This document shows positions 43,910 to 55,259 of a stretch of 64,000 nucleotides of DNA, in pieces; position 1 is the first letter of the stretch, and every line of letters starts with the position of its first letter. The DNA is from Hofstenia miamia (lineage: Eukaryota; Xenacoelomorpha; Acoela), in NCBI GenBank assembly GCA_004352715.1, contig SCFE01000007.1:1587377-1651376 (forward strand), read 5' to 3'. A program made the position numbers and the translations under genes. A model generated the notes under the pieces. That model searched no databases. It worked only from the letters and a program-made list of their open reading frames with translations, and was not told where the DNA came from.

Positions 43910-44760
43910 TATATAAGATAAGATAAGATATTCTTTATTCAGATGTTAACAATTTAATCACTGATGATTTATCTTCCAGGCTATGGATAAATTTACTATA
44001 ATAATATTTTAATAACGAGTTATAGTATAGTCACTGTTATAAAATTTGTATCCTGGCCATGATTTATCAGATATATATTTTTGCTTAAGGAAAATTTTTA
44101 AATGTTTTTTAAAGGATTTCAATTTTTCAATATTTTTAATTTCTTTAGGTAACGAATTCCAGGTTCGAAAGGTGACATTAATGAAGGATTTCTTTAAAAC
44201 ATTTTTCTTATACTTAACACATGTAAAAAGTTTTGATCTTGAATTCTGTTTACGAGTAAATCCCCGCATCTTAATCACATTATAAGGTGGTAGGTTTTTA
44301 TTGGCTTGAAGAATGTCAGCAGGGTGTTCAATATGACGAGTTGTTTTGGAAAGAGAATTGACCTAGAAATGTAATGCTTAGTTTTTCGGTAAAATATTTA
44401 ATGCCCATTTCAGATGAATATCAAGTTTTTTGTAATAAATGTGACGCATAATGAAAGCATGGAAGAATTGAATTATTTCACAAGGTGGTAATTGGCCAAC
44501 TACTAGTGTCATTCTTTATATACCTAAAGCTAATTTTCTAACTATTAAATTGATATGAGAGTTGAATTTTAACTTTGAAACAATAGTTACTCCGAGATAC
44601 TTGAAAGTGTCTACAATAGGAACATTAATATTATTTACATTTAAAGTCACTGCAGAAACATCGTAGTTGCTTTTATTCGGCTGCAAAATACAAAATTCTG
44701 TTTTAGCTTGATTAATATTCAATTTATGCTTGCAAAAATATTTGTGTATCATATAACAGC
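43910..44760 (-). mobile_element. 5'-truncated family A LINE copy
   Basis: Begins with the tail TAAGATAAGATAAGATATTC (plus strand) and carries ORF2 C-terminal frames: MRGFTRKQNSRSKLFTCVKY to DYTITRY (44278-44009) and KLNINQAKTEFCILQPNK to VRKLALGI (44752-44516). About one residue in six differs from the intact copy, so this is an older insertion. Broken by stops between the two frames. Confidence 0.88.
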
Positions 44761-46846
44761 ATTTTTTAAAAACAAGTTACTTTTCAAACTCGAATTAAAT
44801 TTCTTAAACTTATTTATTCTATTTTCCTTTATAATATAAACGAAATTAGCTGAAATGATATTTAATTAAAAATATAAAATTTAAGATTTTCTAATATTTT
44901 AGCTGGCTAATACATATATTTGATATTTTAGATTAATACTTGGTAATAAAGAAATTTTTTTGCAAATTTTAATAGATAACAGAAAATATGTTTAGTATTA
45001 AGTCTACAGCAAGCCAGATAATAGATGCTACTAACCTAACACTATGTCTCTTATACACATTTAAATAGTTCAATTGAAACTACTTTTGTCGCTTATAGTG
45101 ATTCCAATCTATTTCTAGTACATTTGTATTATAGAAACCCCATAGCATTGAATCAAGAAAAAAGGAAATAGGAAAATACAAAGAGTCAATTTTTTACAAG
45201 AACTAAAATAGATAGTAAATCAAAAAATATTGTATTTGAGAAATGATTTTTTCTACATACAGTCTTGAAATAGTTAACGTAACCTGCATTTTGTTTCAAA
45301 ACCAGTTAGAGAAATTATATCAGTATGGAAAAAAACAAGATATCCCATCACAAATTTAATATTAGATATACTTCAATGCTTATAAAGTTTAATACGATTT
45401 CTGCTATTATAATCATTTATCATTAAAGACTCAATTGGAATTTTAATGAAAATAATCAATCAGTATTGAATTAATAAAAAGGATACTCAGGGTTGTACTC
45501 CTAAATAGTTAACAAGGGGGCTCTAAATTTGAGTGCTTAATCTCTTTATTATATTTTCACCAAATTTAATTGCTAGAGTGCTATGCAACTGATTTCGTTT
45601 ACTATTTTAATCAGTCTCCTACGTAAAGCTCGAAAATGAATTTTGACATTTTAAAAATAGTCTTTGTGAATGAAATACGCAAACTCTAAAAAATTCAAAA
45701 TTGTGAAGAATATCAGCACACAAATATAAGTCTCTAAAAATTTGATTACCCAGGGAAGCATTAGATGACACCATTCTTTGGAAAGACTAGGCTAACAATG
45801 ATCCACTTTTTCAATGAAATAAATAAATTAACAATTTCAATTTTAGGGATAAATTTCCACTATTTTCGGTTGGAAATTATTTTCTGGAATTTTTTATGCT
45901 GTACGAGATCGATATGAACAAGAAGCACTTTTGCAATATTAAAATATACATGTGCAAATGTATATCTATTGTTAGAAATAGAATAAATTTCTAATAAATA
46001 TTGATTATTCTTAATGTCATTGAAATAGAATAAAAAATTGCATGTTGTCTCAATGGTAACGCAATGCATATATTTGGTTTTGAAGATAATAATAATTAAA
46101 AGTTCATTGAAAAATGCACAACCGTTTGCATTTTCCAAAAGACAGGTGACATTTTTGAACAACTTAATATATATATATATATATATAAATACATATTTTC
46201 GCCTTTGATTATGTAAAAAGATTTTTAAAAAGTTGCCCCATGGAACCTTAACTTTCAAACAACGCTACAGAGATAACATTCCCACCTCAACCCAAAATTA
46301 AAAGATTTGGAACTTGGATAGACACTGCGGTGTGCAAATCATAACATCATGTTAGCTAACAAACTGGCGGGCCTGTCTACTCACTATGAATTTCATTCCG
46401 AGGCCATTTGTTAGATTTGGACTACAATTGTCACTGCAGATTTTGGAATAGATTAAAGTGATATTGGTTCATTCAATCGGCAAAGTCATTTTAGAACCTT
46501 GGCTAGAATAAACAATGGCCTCCGAGATATCAAAGTGGCATGTAGCGCAATGAACTGACGAAGACCAAAACCTGCGGCTCTTTCTTACTGAAATGCTGAC
46601 GATTTGGCCCTATTGTAAGCTATTACGCGCAACGGTCATTTTCCAGCTACAGACAAGATATACAATTTGTTAGAGGAAAACATCAAAAGACATTTATTTT
46701 GTATTTGCAATAAAATTTACTTATTTGAAATTTGAAGCACATATTTGACATGTTTTTAGCACTGTTATGTAATATTTTCCTCGTCTCTAGTTTTGATTTC
46801 AAACCTAAGAATATTAAACTATGATCACAGCGCTTACATATCTATG
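44761..46846. other. AT-rich sequence, nothing recognised
   Basis: Only a (TA)n run near 46168-46187. Frames up to 132 codons on the minus strand are low-complexity and unsupported. Confidence 0.5.
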
Positions 46847-46883
46847 NNNNNNNNNNNNNNNNNNNNNNNNNNNNNNNNNNNNN
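46847..46883. other. Assembly gap (37 N)
   Basis: Directly followed by a strong inverted repeat. Confidence 0.99.
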
Positions 46884-47043
46884 TTGTTTTGTCGATGTTG
46901 GTAATCAATGGCTTCTGCAATTTTTGTATATTTTGTTCTTCTAATGATCTTAAAATTTTCAATATTGATATTATGAATGTGATTAAAAATTTCTGATATA
47001 CAAAAATTGCAGAAGCCATTGAAATTACCAACATCGACAAAAC
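46884..47043. repeat. Inverted repeat with about 45-bp arms
   Basis: TTGTTTTGTCGATGTTGGTA to TTTTTGTATAT at 46884-46929 is matched in inverted orientation at 46995-47043 (ATATACAAAAATTGCAGAAG to CGACAAAACAA), with a spacer near 65 bp and few mismatches. Could be a hairpin MITE, or a foldback artefact beside the gap. Confidence 0.85.
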
Positions 47044-47158
47044 AAAGTTATTAAATAAACAGATTAATCCAACTAAGTATTTATATTTATTTTAGCTTTC
47101 ATTTTATAGTTGTAGTATAGTTTATATATTGTAAAATATTTTTGCCGCAAATTATTTG

Positions 47159-47188
47159 CTGATGATGATTATATAATATAATCGAAAC
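47159..47188 (+). ncRNA. Hammerhead-like core motif (CTGATGA, stem, GAAAC)
   Basis: CTGATGA at 47159-47165 is followed by a perfect 6-7-bp hairpin (GATTAT 67-72 with ATAATC 78-83) and then GAAAC at 47184-47188. This order is that of hammerhead ribozyme stem II, and such cores occur in Penelope-like elements. One extra T lies between the core and the stem, and stems I and III are not evident, so activity is doubtful. Confidence 0.4.
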
Positions 47189-47842
47189 GTTCAATGTGTT
47201 TTCCTTTTAGAATGTATTCATTAAGTAAACTTTCAAAAAAAAAATATATATATATGTCACCAATCACAGCTGGGGGTGGCGCTATATTGATCCTTAGATT
47301 TCTATATAAATAGAATTTAATAATCACAGATAGTATTTTATTTTTAGAAGAATTATGACACTTGATTTAGATACAAGGCTGGAGTTACTCAAATTGTATT
47401 ATAAAAATGGTGAAAGTGGTACACTAAGAGCATACAAAACTATCAACAAACTGCACAATGATTCATTTACAGCACAGACAATAACAAGTATGATGACAAA
47501 ATTTGAAACAACAAAATCATTAACTTGATATTCCGCCATCAGGACGACCGTCATTAAAGTCAACGCGAAAGATGAAGTTGTTCAATCATTGCAAATTCTT
47601 AAAAACCAAAATAAATACGGTCATGTTAGTCCAAGCAGTGTATCAACCGCTGTGGTATTGGTTTACTGAAAGATATTGGAATGCACCCATTCAAAATTAC
47701 AATGGTCAAATAACTCACTCTTGAAGATAAAATTAGCTGTGAGATGTTTGCCCAATGGGTATTAAACAACCCGCACTTGTTCAAAATATTTTTTGGTCAG
47801 ACGAGGCATATTTTAGCTTGGACGGTGTTGTAAACCGACATA

Positions 47843-49366
47843 CCTTAAAATCTCTCTATAACGTACCTCGCTATAACGCACTTTTCACTATAACGTACTT
47901 TTTAGTTAGTCCCTTGAAAATGCCCTAAAAATACCTACTTAAAATTTCGCTATAACGTACTTTATTCGCTATAACATACTTTTACGCTATAACGTTTTTG
48001 ATTGATAAATTCAAAGAAATTGCGCAAAACATCGATGGAAGACTTAGATACAGCCATGATGATCTGCTGAGACTGTTGCTGTTGTACGTCCCACTCCTGC
48101 CGATCCACCAAGTGATGATGAAGTAGAAGATGATACATCCTACCCTCTTCCTCCACCTACATTCAATTCAGCAATGGAATCAGTGGCTACCCTTCAACAT
48201 TATTTTGAAGCCAAAGACATTAAAGACAATGAAGTAATCTTTACATAATCTTAATAAAATAGATAATGCCCTCCAAGTGTCTGATTTACAGTCTCTTCAT
48301 CAAACAAATATTACTGATTTTTTTACAAAGAAACCAAACTTGTAACTTTTATCAAACTGATCCTAAACTGTCATCTGAATAACATTTTTATCATGTGTAG
48401 TTACTTTATCCAAATTTGTCAGTTCATATAAGTACATGTACAATTTTTTTAACTCAATTTTTCATCCACTTCTGTATTAGCCAGTGCTATCATTTTAATT
48501 GCATGTTGTCTAGTACTATTTAATTGTCTGTTACAATATACCTAATATGATTAATACAATTAAAAAAGTCCAGTTGGGCTTTTTTATGTACGTTAAACAG
48601 TTGGGGGGCAAATTTGACCCCCCCCTGTTTAGAATGTTCACTTCTTAACGAAATTCGATAAAACTTTGTAGGGTTGTAGTAAGACATGCTACCATCAAGA
48701 AAAAAGGTACCATCGTTTTTGGCCACGTGGTCATGTGATGATGTCATCATTTTATGTTGACATAACCGATTTTAGCATTTTTGCAACAAAAATAGCATAA
48801 AAAGCATCTTATACATATTTTTTGATGTATATTGGATACTTATAACATAATTAGGTTCCAAACATCATTTGGTTAAAATTTGAACTGATTTTGGCATTAT
48901 TTATTGCGAAAATTGAAAATATGACGTCATCGCGGGTCGTAAAATAGACCTTTTCCACATTTTTTATTTTTTGAACCACAAATTGATACAAAAACAAAAA
49001 GGAAAGTTTTTTTTCATTGATTTGTGTTACCTTAGACATAATACATTGGAAAACCTATTGTGCTATAGCCTCAAAAAACTAGGTATTTTAACGTTTTTTA
49101 CCGAAATTTTGCCAATAGACCTCCGGAAAATGCTTACAGAGGAAAAAGTACAGGTCCTTTTGACTCAAAATTTTCAGGGATTGGTTAAAGATAAATTTTG
49201 TTCACTGAGTCGAAAAATTTAGTTGTGTAATGGGGTCTAAAAAAAGTTATAAAAAATCTCCGACAGGGATAGGGTTAATGATATTACTACTCGCTATAAC
49301 GAACTTTCCCTTATAACGTTCTTTTCTGACCAGTCCCTTCAAGTACGTTATAGAGAGATTTTACTG
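47843..49366 (+). mobile_element. Pogo/Tigger-like DNA transposon nested in the mariner relic
   Basis: Inverted ends: CCTTAAAATCTCTCTATAAC, extended by GTAC, from 47843 and the inverted CAGTAAAATCTCTCTATAAC, extended by GTAC, ending at 49366, each bounded by TA (47841-42 and 49367-68). Deleting the element and one TA rejoins the mariner frame (VNRH|NTFIWAYQ), which proves the borders. CGCTATAACGTACTTT-like words recur inside both ends. The interior keeps only the end of a transposase, so this is a 1.5-kb non-autonomous deletion derivative. Confidence 0.92.
48060..48345 (+). pseudogene. Pogo/Tigger transposase C-terminus with PIP-box
   Basis: The frame gives VRPTPADPPSDDEVEDD, then FNSAMESVATLQHYFEAKD. 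After a frameshift near 48245 come NKIDNALQVSDLQSLH and QTNITDFFTKKPNL with stop at 48343. Acidic stretches and this closing block are typical of the Tigger/pogo transposase tail. QTNITDFF (48301-48324) fits the PCNA-binding PIP-box QxxIxxFF, known from pogo transposase. The DNA-binding and catalytic domains are deleted. Confidence 0.82.
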
Positions 49367-49950
49367 TAATACGTTTATTTGGGCATATCAAATACTAATG
49401 TTACAAAAAAACGAAGTCATTGTATTCTCCGAAATGGTGTGTTTGGGTGAGCTTTATTTCAAAACACAAACTGGAAATTTTCTTATTTGAAGATACTGTT
49501 AACCGAAATAACTAAACACATTTATTGCAACATCAATGGTTCCACAGTTTCATCAAAAAGAAGTTTATGACAGTCATATTCCAACATGATGGATCTCCAC
49601 CTCATTATTTGCTCAGAGCACAAAATTTCTCATCAGAACATTTTCCAATCAATGTGTTATTGATCGAGGTTTTGGTGTTGCATGGCCGCCGCGTTCACCA
49701 GATCTGTCACCCCCGATTACTATTTTTAAGGCATGCTGAAAGTTCGTGTATACCACTCTTTTGTGCCAAGTAATTTTGATGAATTAAAGCAGAAAATAAA
49801 ACAAGAATTTGAAAGTGTTAATGTTGAAGAATTGCAGTGCTCAGAACAAAATATGATTCCAAGGTGCGAGCTTGTTCTGAAGCACGCCGGAAGACATTTT
49901 GAACAATTTCTCTATCTAAAAAATTCCATACTTGAAATATTACTTTAAAT

Positions 49951-50018
49951 ACATTTAGGCGCTTGTTTTTTTTCAAATAAAATTTTTGTTCGAATTAAGT
50001 ACAGCGTACATTATGGCC

Positions 50019-50059
<41 letters not shown>

Positions 50060-50719
50060 CTTATATAATTTACTTTTTACTATTGCGCTATTTATTTTAT
50101 TTATCTTTATTGTATCTTATATTAATATGTTATTATCACCTCTTAGGGCATCACTTCAGCCGGTAAAGTAAGATAACCAGAAGTCTTTGCTGGATGATGG
50201 TTACTCCCCTCACTCGCATAGGTGATAAGTAAGCTTAGGTAAGAAGATGAGTGCGGTTTGCATGTAGCTATAATTATTGTATTTCCTTGTCTCTAAAATG
50301 AGCTGTGAGTTAGAGTCTTGGAAATGATTCATCACTTTGACAAGAGGCCATGGTGCTGTAAGAAGTTTGGATTAACTTGTTTCTAAATATATTTTGCAAA
50401 GACTCACAGATAAACATTTACATATTTTATGAATAGTTAGAAATGCAGAAATATTACTAGTTTCATCGGTTGTTTATTTCTCATTAAATTGATGAAATGC
50501 TGTCTGAATATGCCAGGTGTCGCTACCACAAAACCAGCATTCTACAATATGTATTGCTAAAAAATCGTGAATCACTATTATTTGATAAATATAGGCCTAT
50601 TCTGCATTGACAAACTTGTATATTTATTGAAAGCAAAAACTGTTGCCTTGCGAGCTTAAATTCAAATTCAATTTTTTATCAGAGACAGTATATATTCTAT
50701 GTGCCTTCAAAGACACCAA
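49951..50719. other. No gene recognised; (TA)n at about 50023-50053
   Basis: Includes a GC-richer patch at 50140-50240 (GGGCATCACTTCAGCCGG...) that I cannot assign, and AGATGAGTGCGGT near 50247 shared with 4010. Confidence 0.45.
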
Positions 50720-51099
50720 AACATTATCCAGAGATATGAATGGTGTTAAAAGTGTAAAAAAATCCATTTCAGTGTGAAGCGTTTTGTGCATTAAATATGA
50801 TTACATGAATGCACTCAATAGTTTTGCGAATATTGGCATTAAAAATGTCTCATAATCTCGTAACATTGATGAAAATCATATAAAACAACTGCAATTAACA
50901 TATTAGAGGACGGAAAGATTGTGCTGTTAAGCAAGGTTTCATAGATACAAATAAGAAAATCAGTGAAAACAGCAAAACCTTAATCGCTATTCATACACAA
51001 AACAGTAAAATAAAACTTTCGAATTATATTCTTTGTAATAGTACATGTAATGACTATTCGTACAAAAAAACAGTAACAGTAGAATGAGAAGTGTTTACT
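50720..51099 (+). repeat. Copy 1 of a duplicated segment flanking a single N
   Basis: AACATTATCCAGAGATATGA and the following roughly 380 bp recur at 51101-51487 with scattered substitutions and small indels, separated only by the N at 51100. Probably two haplotypes laid end to end. Confidence 0.9.
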
Positions 51100-51100
51100 N

Positions 51101-51487
51101 AACATTATCCAGAGATATGAATGGTGTTAAAAGTGTAAAAAAATCCATTTCAGTGTGAAGCGTTTTGTGCATTAAATATGATTACATGAATGCACTCAAT
51201 AGTTTTGCGAATATTGGCATTAAAAAGTTGTCATAACACTGATGAAAATCATATAAAACAACTGCAATTAAAACATATTAGAGGACGGAAAGATTGTGCT
51301 GTTAAGCAAGGTTTCATCGATACAAATCAGAAAATCAGTGAAAAACTGCAAAATCTTAATCGCTATTCATACATAAAACAGTAAAATAAACATAAAATAA
51401 AACTTTCGAATTCTATTCTTTTGTAATAGTACATGTAATGACTATTCGTACAAAAAAACAGTAACAGTAGAATGAGAAGTGTTTACT
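51101..51487 (+). repeat. Copy 2 of the duplicated segment
   Basis: Differs from copy 1 by several indels (e.g. GTTGTCATAACAC against CTCGTAACATT), so the copies are alleles or paralogues, not the same read sequence. Confidence 0.9.
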
Positions 51488-52432
51488 AGTAGATGAAACC
51501 TTGGATACTCTAAAATAACGTCAACATCGAAGGTTATTATTTTATTGTTCAGGTTCACAGATTTTGTTTTTATGAAATACACATTTTCGCAGCAACTTCA
51601 ATGTTACTTGCAATCAAAGAATTGACACAATATATAGAATTGCATTAGTATATTCTAAACTTGACAATTACACTTTTTTAAATTATATTCTTAGAAAAAA
51701 TTTGTGATATAATATATTTAGAATATTATATTAATTTCGAGATTATGATAATTATATTATTGAAAAAACAATTCATATTGTTATATTATTTTGCAGTGGC
51801 AAGAAACGAACCTGAATAATTTCTTTAAAAATACTAACTAACGATGTTAAGAAAACATAACGTACTAAAACTTGACTTTAAAATACTGAACATTTACTGC
51901 ATACATATAATATATACACACTGAACATGCTCTTCGGAAAATAGTGGTGGACATTTTAAACGGTTGTTACGCAATCACATACAATTATTTACAATATTAT
52001 CGACCAAAAATTATATCATTTTAAAAATAACATTTTGCAAGCTACATAATTGTTAAGCAAAGATTATAGATGAAAACAGTTTTACCACATTATAATGACT
52101 TTGTAATTTCTAACATTTCATTTTCCTTAAATGTCGTATTTTGCTACGCGCTTCGAGTAGATTATGATAGATCTATATCGCAAAAATAGATTTCACTAAT
52201 GTATGTCAATGTAGACATAATGACTAGCGTACAACGCATTTCTTTTTGGAAAAGAATAACATGAGCAATAAGGTTATTTGGATTGGAACCAACAAAATCT
52301 ATTACTTTAAAAAAATTAAAATTTACAATGTGCCATGATATATTGTTTCAATGTTTTTTGCACGTTCACATATGCCCGTGACGCTATAAATGCTGTATGT
52401 AGACCTGCTCATTTAACATGCGTCATTCTTTA
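51488..52432. other. AT-rich sequence, nothing recognised
   Basis: No supported feature on either strand. Confidence 0.5.
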
Positions 52433-53079
52433 TCATCAATTGGTTTTGAGTATTTTCAGCATCTGCTTGCGCCATTCAAATTTCACTATTCTACTTCACA
52501 CCAGCTGAACTATGGACTAAACTAAGTGTTTTCTCCAATTAATGAACTCTAAATTGATTTTGAAAATATTCTCACTCTTAGTAGATGCACTTGTTTAAAT
52601 TTTTCAGCAACATTTAAAATACAGATATTATAAAAGTTGGTTCACTTGCAAATTAATTTTTGCTTGGAAAATTTCGTGTCGGCTCACAAATTGGGATAGA
52701 GCATATTTTGAGGAGTTTTATACTTTGGTCTTTTTAAGCTAGATGGACCTGGAGTCCGGAGACATTTTAATTAGGAAATTGATCATTAAATGCATTGCTA
52801 ATAGTCATAGAGGCAGCATTCTTAGTGTTAGACATTAACATTTTTACACAAATTAATGAAAAATATGAGTCATTCTATTTTATGTTATTATTTTAGTTAT
52901 TAATATGTTGCGTTTAATGTTTTCTATATTGAATACTTGGAACTCCATGTTTTGAATAAAAGTGCAAAAATTATGAATTATTAAATTTATTATTTTTCTC
53001 TATTGTTTTAATATATAAAATATTATCTTGGTTGGCAAAATATAGACTTCACGTATGTGCAAAAGAGAAATTAATCTAA
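52433..53079 (+). repeat. Copy 1 of a 647-bp duplication, ends at a LINE insertion
   Basis: TCATCAATTGGTTTTGAG to TTAATCTAA; the same 647 bp recurs at 53293-53939, and I noted only two single-base differences. Here TTAATCTAA is followed by a LINE tail; in the other copy it continues as TTAATTG. Confidence 0.95.
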
Positions 53080-53291
53080 GAGATAAGATAAGATAAGATA
53101 AGAGATTCTATATTCAGATAAATGTTTACAATTCAATAACTGATAATTTATCTGAATAGCGTCATAAATTACAAAAAAGTAACCAATCTACAAATCAACA
53201 TACATTACAAAAAGTAAAAATTCTTACAGGCTATGGATGAATTACTTTATATTGCTATTTTAATGACGAGTTATCGTATAGTCATTGTTGT
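53080..53291 (-). mobile_element. Family A LINE 3' end, nearly identical to the intact copy
   Basis: GAGATAAGATAAGATAAGAT tail, then 3' UTR and the first bases of the ORF2 end (reverse strand), cut at the N at 53292. Compared with 18911-19116 I see about one substitution. Its junction coincides exactly with the end of the 647-bp duplicate. Confidence 0.93.
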
Positions 53292-53292
53292 N

Positions 53293-53939
53293 TCATCAAT
53301 TGGTTTTGAGTATTTTCAGCATCTGCTTGCGCCATTCAAATTTCACTATTCTACTTCACACCAGCTGAACTGTGGACTAAACTAAGTGTTTTCTCCAATT
53401 AATGAACTCTAAATTGATTTTGAAAATATTCTCACTCTTAGTAGATGCACTTGTTTAAATTTTTCAGCAACATTTAAAATACAGATATTATAAAAGTTGG
53501 TTCACTTGCAAATTAATTTTTGCTTGGAAAATTTCGTGTCGGCTCACAAATTGGGATAGAGCATATTTTGAAGAGTTTTATACTTTGGTCTTTTTAAGCT
53601 AGATGGACCTGGAGTCCGGAGACATTTTAATTAGGAAATTGATCATTAAATGCATTGCTAATAGTCATAGAGGCAGCATTCTTAGTGTTAGACATTAACA
53701 TTTTTACACAAATTAATGAAAAATATGAGTCATTCTATTTTATGTTATTATTTTAGTTATTAATATGTTGCGTTTAATGTTTTCTATATTGAATACTTGG
53801 AACTCCATGTTTTGAATAAAAGTGCAAAAATTATGAATTATTAAATTTATTATTTTTCTCTATTGTTTTAATATATAAAATATTATCTTGGTTGGCAAAA
53901 TATAGACTTCACGTATGTGCAAAAGAGAAATTAATCTAA
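53293..53939 (+). repeat. Copy 2 of the 647-bp duplication (empty site)
   Basis: Runs through the point where copy 1 has the LINE tail, so it looks like the uninserted allele placed after the inserted one. Confidence 0.93.
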
Positions 53940-55255
53940 TTAATTGTAATAATGACCCCTAACCGTATTTTCATCAGGATTTTTTCAAAATTTGTTATGA
54001 ATTCAACAAAAAATTTTTAAACGGTTAAGGCTCACGAACTAATGAAGATGTTTCAAATCTAAAACACAAAGAGGTAGAGAATTTTCTCCACATTCATTTT
54101 CGTCGTAAATTCGCGAAAGGGCTCTGTTCTTTCCAGGCGCGCTTTAGTGAGAAGTCAGGGGTTCCCGCGATCAATGGCTGGAACTATTCTACTTATTTAA
54201 TAATTATATAAATGTTGCTATAATTCACAAAAGTGAGATAGATTAAGTAATTGAGAATACCAAAATAATATTAGATAAAAGTTGCCTTGAATTCCGGTGA
54301 TCAAATGTGTCACCGCTACATTGTCCAGAAACGCACTGAGCATTGAACACTACTAGTGTATTTTTGTAATATTCTTAATTCCGTTAGAATAAACAGTTTC
54401 TCATTGCATAAAAATCGGTTTCTTTCATTTGAAATATAAAAATATCATCGTCACCGAGTTTTTCTTGAAAAACTTGTTCTTCAGCTGCTTGATCTGTGGC
54501 ATCTAAAACTTGCAACAGCAGTTACTTTTTATATAGATATGAGAACTGTTCTCAAAAGCATGGTGGATTATATAGTTCCTTGCTGTCACGGTAACCATTT
54601 GCAATCGTTTCAAAAAACAAAAGCGTTGCTCTCCTTGTCCTTATTATCATGATAGGAAGACGATGAACTGATAGGCTGACTACTTTGTACATTTGAGCGC
54701 ACTTACTTAGTTTTTCATAGTAGGGTCACATTGACACTGGTTATGCAAAAGTGTCGGAAAAGGGTGATGTGTTTAGGGGTTAACTAATGTCCTAAATTGT
54801 AAATAATTGTATATTTCATTTATATATGTAATCTTTGGTTTTTGAGTTCGGTTGTAGACTTTATGAAAATTCACACAAAATTTTTTTAATTACTATTAAG
54901 AAACCCTTGGTTATTGTTGTAAAATCTGGGAATAGTTGTGTAAACTGAAATATATTAATATGCAGATTTTTATTAAAATCCATAATATTCTGCTCAAAAT
55001 TTTCTTCGTAAATTTTCAAATGGTGGTATTTGTTAAGAAATGACATGAACACAGATGCTTTGAAATCAGAAGAGATTTAAATACATTTGGTAGAATTTTT
55101 TTCTATTAATGAATTTTTAGTCCAAAAAATCTTAATGAATTTTTAGTCCAAAAAATCAAGTGGATTGTTAATTAACAAACATAAATCATTATTTTATGAT
55201 CAACAAAATACTTTTTTCTTGTTCCAATACAGTTTTGAATTTCTTACATCACAAT
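53940..55255. other. AT-rich sequence, nothing recognised
   Basis: A 20-bp word (AATTTTTAGTCCAAAAAATC) is directly repeated near 55111-55158. No gene. Confidence 0.5.
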
Positions 55256-55259
55256 TTTA

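Larger units (their letters stand above)
47355..49948 (+). mobile_element. Mariner-like transposase relic split by a nested element
   Basis: The left part from ATG 47355 reads LDLDTRLELLKLYYKNG, then GTLRAYKTINKLHNDSFT, an N-terminal helix-turn-helix like that at 59300. It runs to FWSDEAYFSLDGVVNRH at 47840. After the nested block the protein resumes (NTFIWAYQ...), then IFQHDGSPPHYLL (second catalytic D) and, after frameshifts, KVRVYHSFVPSNFDELKQ to the stop near 49948. The element is dead. Ends were not resolved. Confidence 0.85.

Noticed and set aside
45860-46258. 132-codon minus-strand frame
   Set aside because: Low-complexity AT-rich sequence crossing a TA microsatellite; no domain or coding texture.
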